DNA from: DASSKA01 sp963839365
Lineage (GTDB): Bacteria; Actinomycetota; Actinomycetes; Propionibacteriales; Nocardioidaceae
DNA length: 64,000 bases
Reading direction: 5' to 3'
Assembly (NCBI GenBank): GCA_963839365.1
Contig: CAWIUT010000001.1
Location: 620,001 to 684,000, forward strand
Shown: piece after piece, positions 62,154 through 64,000 of the stretch
Layout of the letters: each line of letters opens with the position of its first letter
How positions within the stretch are numbered: the stretch's first letter is position 1
Made by a program: the position numbers and the translations under genes
The notes under the pieces: model-generated
What the model saw: only the letters and a program-made list of their open reading frames with translations
Databases searched by the model: none
Told to the model about the DNA's origin: nothing

Positions 62154-63404
62154 TCAGCCGGCGGCGCCGCTGAGCACGGACTCGGCCAGCCCGTTGTGGT
62201 GGCCGTCGTGCCCGTTCACGTGGGCTCTGTCGGACGCCGCCCGCCGGCGCATCTCGCTGGCCGTGGACCGCCACTGCACCGTGGGGGTGAAGAAGTCCGG
62301 GTCGATCCGGGCGCGGTGCCGCTCGACGACGGAGAACATGGACTCGATCAAGGTGTCGCCGAGCAGATGCGGTCGCAGGCCGAGCCCGGTCAGCGCGGTG
62401 TGGGTGACCCGGTAGTAGTGCTCATCGGCCTCCACCCGCGGGTTCGCCATGTGCTCGATCGATGCCTCGCCCGGGAAGCAGGAGACCACGGTCTCGGCGA
62501 GCTGCTGGACCGACATCAACTCGGTCATCTGGTTGAACACCCGGAACTCGCCCGGCTCAGCGGGGTTCTCGCAGGCGAGCCGGATGCACTCAACCGTGTC
62601 CCGGATGTCGATGATGCCGCGGGTCTGCCGGCCGGAGCCGTAGACGGTCAGCGGGTGGCCGAGCATCGCCTGCACCACGAACCGGTTCAGCACGGTCCCG
62701 AAGATGGCGTCGTAGTCGAAGCGGGTGGAAAGCCGCGGGTCCCGAGCGGTCTGCGCGGTCTCCTGGCCGTAGACGACGCCCTGGTTGAGGTCCGTGGCCC
62801 GCAGCCCCCAGGTCCGGCAGGCGAACTCGATGTTGTGGCTGTCGTGCACCTTCGAGAGGTGGTAGAACGACCCCGGCCGCTTCGGGTAGAGCACCCGGTC
62901 GGTGCGGCCGTCGTGCTCGACGGTGAGCCAGCCCTCTTCGATGGTGATGTTCGGCGTGCCGTACTCCCCCATCGTGCCGAGCTTCACCAGGTGGATGTCC
63001 CGGTCCGCCTCGCCGAGCGCGAAGAGCAGGTTCAGCGTGCCCAGGACGTTGTTCTGCTGGGTGTAGACGGCGTGCTTCCGGTCGATCATGGAGTACGGCG
63101 CGGAGCGCTGCTCGGCGAAGTGCACGACCGCGTCGGGCCTGAACGAGTCGAGCATGCCGCTGGCGAAGTCCGGGTCGGTGAGGTCACCGTGGTAGGTCTC
63201 GATCCGGCGGCCGGTCAGCTGCTCCCAGGTGTCGGTGCGCACCTTGAGCGACTCCAGCGGCACCAGGCTCCCCACACCCATCTCGTGGTCGTACTGGCGG
63301 CGCACGAAGTTGTCGGCTATTCCGACGTCGTGCCCGCAGTCGGACAGGTGCAGGGCGGTCGGCCACCCGAGGTAGCCGTCACCACCAAGAACGAGAATGC
63401 GCAC
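62154..63404 (-). CDS. sqdB: UDP-sulfoquinovose synthase
   Basis: Extended short-chain dehydrogenase of 416 residues making UDP-sulfoquinovose from UDP-glucose and sulfite. NAD-binding ILVLGGDGYLGWPTALHL, then the SqdB-specific VVHFAEQRSAPYSMIDRKHA, LVKLGTMGEYGTPNITIEEG, SSFYHLSKVHDSHNI-like (here SFYHLSKVHDSHNIEFA) with Tyr/Lys, TDLNQGVVYG, RFDYDAIFGTVLNRF and FRVFNQMTE. All diagnostic blocks of SqdB/SQD1 are present. GTG 63404 with GGGAG upstream. It supports sulfoquinovose lipid or glycan synthesis; the transferase gene for SQDG is not identified with certainty here. Confidence 0.88.
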   Translation of the reverse strand: MRILVLGGDGYLGWPTALHLSDCGHDVGIADNFVRRQYDHEMGVGSLVPLESLKVRTDTWEQLTGRRIETYHGDLTDPDFASGMLDSFRPDAVVHFAEQRSAPYSMIDRKHAVYTQQNNVLGTLNLLFALGEADRDIHLVKLGTMGEYGTPNITIEEGWLTVEHDGRTDRVLYPKRPGSFYHLSKVHDSHNIEFACRTWGLRATDLNQGVVYGQETAQTARDPRLSTRFDYDAIFGTVLNRFVVQAMLGHPLTVYGSGRQTRGIIDIRDTVECIRLACENPAEPGEFRVFNQMTELMSVQQLAETVVSCFPGEASIEHMANPRVEADEHYYRVTHTALTGLGLRPHLLGDTLIESMFSVVERHRARIDPDFFTPTVQWRSTASEMRRRAASDRAHVNGHDGHHNGLAESVLSGAAG

Positions 63405-63522
63405 GCCAGATCTCCCTTCGACCGATGACCCCCGGCACAAATATGCCAGTCACAGCGGCGTTACCCCGTCGTGGGGAGGACAAACTCCACGCGCCGTGAG
63501 GTCCGGTCAGGTGCGTGTCCGG

Positions 63523-64000
63523 TCAGGCGGGCTCGCTGCGGGGCCGGCGAAGCACCACCACCGAACGGCCGGTGACGGTGAACTCCAGGCCCGGCAGCAG
63601 GGGCGGCACCTCCTCGAAGCCCGCGACCAGGCCCACCTGGTCGTCGGAGGTGTCCAGGACCATCTGCCAGCCGTTGCCGTAGACCTCGTCGGGGATCGTG
63701 AACTCGATCGGCTCGTAGTGCGCGTTGAAGGCGACCAGGAACGAGTCGTCGACCACCGGCAGGCCCCGGCGGTCCGGCTCCGGGATCGCCTCCCCGTTCA
63801 GGAAGACCATCAGCGACCTGGCGTAGTTGTGCCCCCAGTCCGCGTCGTGCATGTTGTGACCGTCCGGGGCGAACCAGGCGATGTCCCCCACCGGGTCGTC
63901 CTCCGCGCCGACGAAGAACCGTCGGCGGCGCAACACCGGGTGCTCGGCGCGCAGCGTCACCAGGCGCTGGGCGAACGCCAGCAGCTCCTGCTGCCAGTCC
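63523..64000 (-). CDS. glgX: glycogen debranching enzyme GlgX, C-terminal part (5' end beyond window)
   Basis: Only the last about 158 codons lie in the window; the frame continues past base 64000. LVTLRAEHPVLRRRRFF, IAWFAPDGHNMHDADWGHNYARSLMVFLNGEAI and DDSFLVAFNAHYEPIEFTIPDE match the end of bacterial GlgX/isoamylase-type debranching enzymes. The final beta-sandwich is complete and ends RRPRSEPA. A weak hairpin (CCCC/GGGG, 63464-63476) follows. The 118-base gap to sqdB holds no clear promoter. Confidence 0.85.
   Translation of the reverse strand, partial: DWQQELLAFAQRLVTLRAEHPVLRRRRFFVGAEDDPVGDIAWFAPDGHNMHDADWGHNYARSLMVFLNGEAIPEPDRRGLPVVDDSFLVAFNAHYEPIEFTIPDEVYGNGWQMVLDTSDDQVGLVAGFEEVPPLLPGLEFTVTGRSVVVLRRPRSEPA

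Noticed and set aside
63464..63476. glgX terminator
   Set aside because: Only four G-C pairs in the stem; too weak to call as a feature.

Overview
The window is a GC-rich stretch of an actinobacterial chromosome. The gene order (tRNA-Thr, tRNA-Met, rpmG, hadAB, murB; tRNA-Trp, secE, nusG, rplKA; rplJL; rpoBC; rpsL, rpsG, fusA, tuf), the frequent GTG/TTG starts, a complete mce lipid-import operon and the protein sequences fit Actinomycetia, most likely a Nocardioides-like member of the Nocardioidaceae. The order assignment is an inference; the phylum is near certain. No prophage, insertion sequence, CRISPR array or defence locus is visible.

Layout. 1-1000: 5' part of trmB and a GyrI-like protein. 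1039-5389: str operon rpsL-rpsG-fusA-tuf on the minus strand, with a clear promoter 260 bases upstream of rpsL and a strong hairpin after tuf. 5681-10210: Nudix hydrolase, hydroxyacid-oxoacid transhydrogenase and a FAD/Fe-S D-2-hydroxyglutarate dehydrogenase-type enzyme, probably one operon. 10298-17765: rpoB-rpoC. 18093-30495: a twelve-gene mce operon (ATPase, two permeases, seven Mce proteins, two Mce-associated proteins) lying between rplL and rpoB. Two adjacent Mce genes share a 659-base tract that is more than 99 percent identical, with sharply diverged flanks. 30788-35796: rplJL, a divergent RecA/DnaB-like ATPase, rplKA, nusG, secE and tRNA-Trp.

36000-51645 is a mixed region: aspartate aminotransferase and adenosine deaminase (the latter without a canonical start codon); CocE-type hydrolase plus ATP-grasp enzyme; murB-hadB-hadA; rpmG with tRNA-Met and tRNA-Thr; a FolP2-like protein with a LigB-like protein; a PRC-barrel protein with a tiny membrane protein; a hydroxyacid oxidase with a KstD-like flavoprotein; a dienelactone hydrolase; and pobA. 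51735-59035 is a complete protocatechuate branch of the beta-ketoadipate pathway. An IclR-type regulator is divergent from pcaIJ-F-H-G-B-D-C, and a palindrome closely resembling known PcaR/PcaU operators lies between them. PobA makes protocatechuate from 4-hydroxybenzoate. PcaHG opens the ring, PcaB, PcaC and PcaD lead to 3-oxoadipate, and PcaIJ and PcaF finish to succinyl-CoA and acetyl-CoA.

59036-64000: an MGDG-synthase-like glycosyltransferase, two related 10-helix membrane proteins, a UDP-sulfoquinovose synthase (SqdB) and the C-terminal end of a glycogen debranching enzyme. This hints at glycolipid or sulfolipid synthesis.
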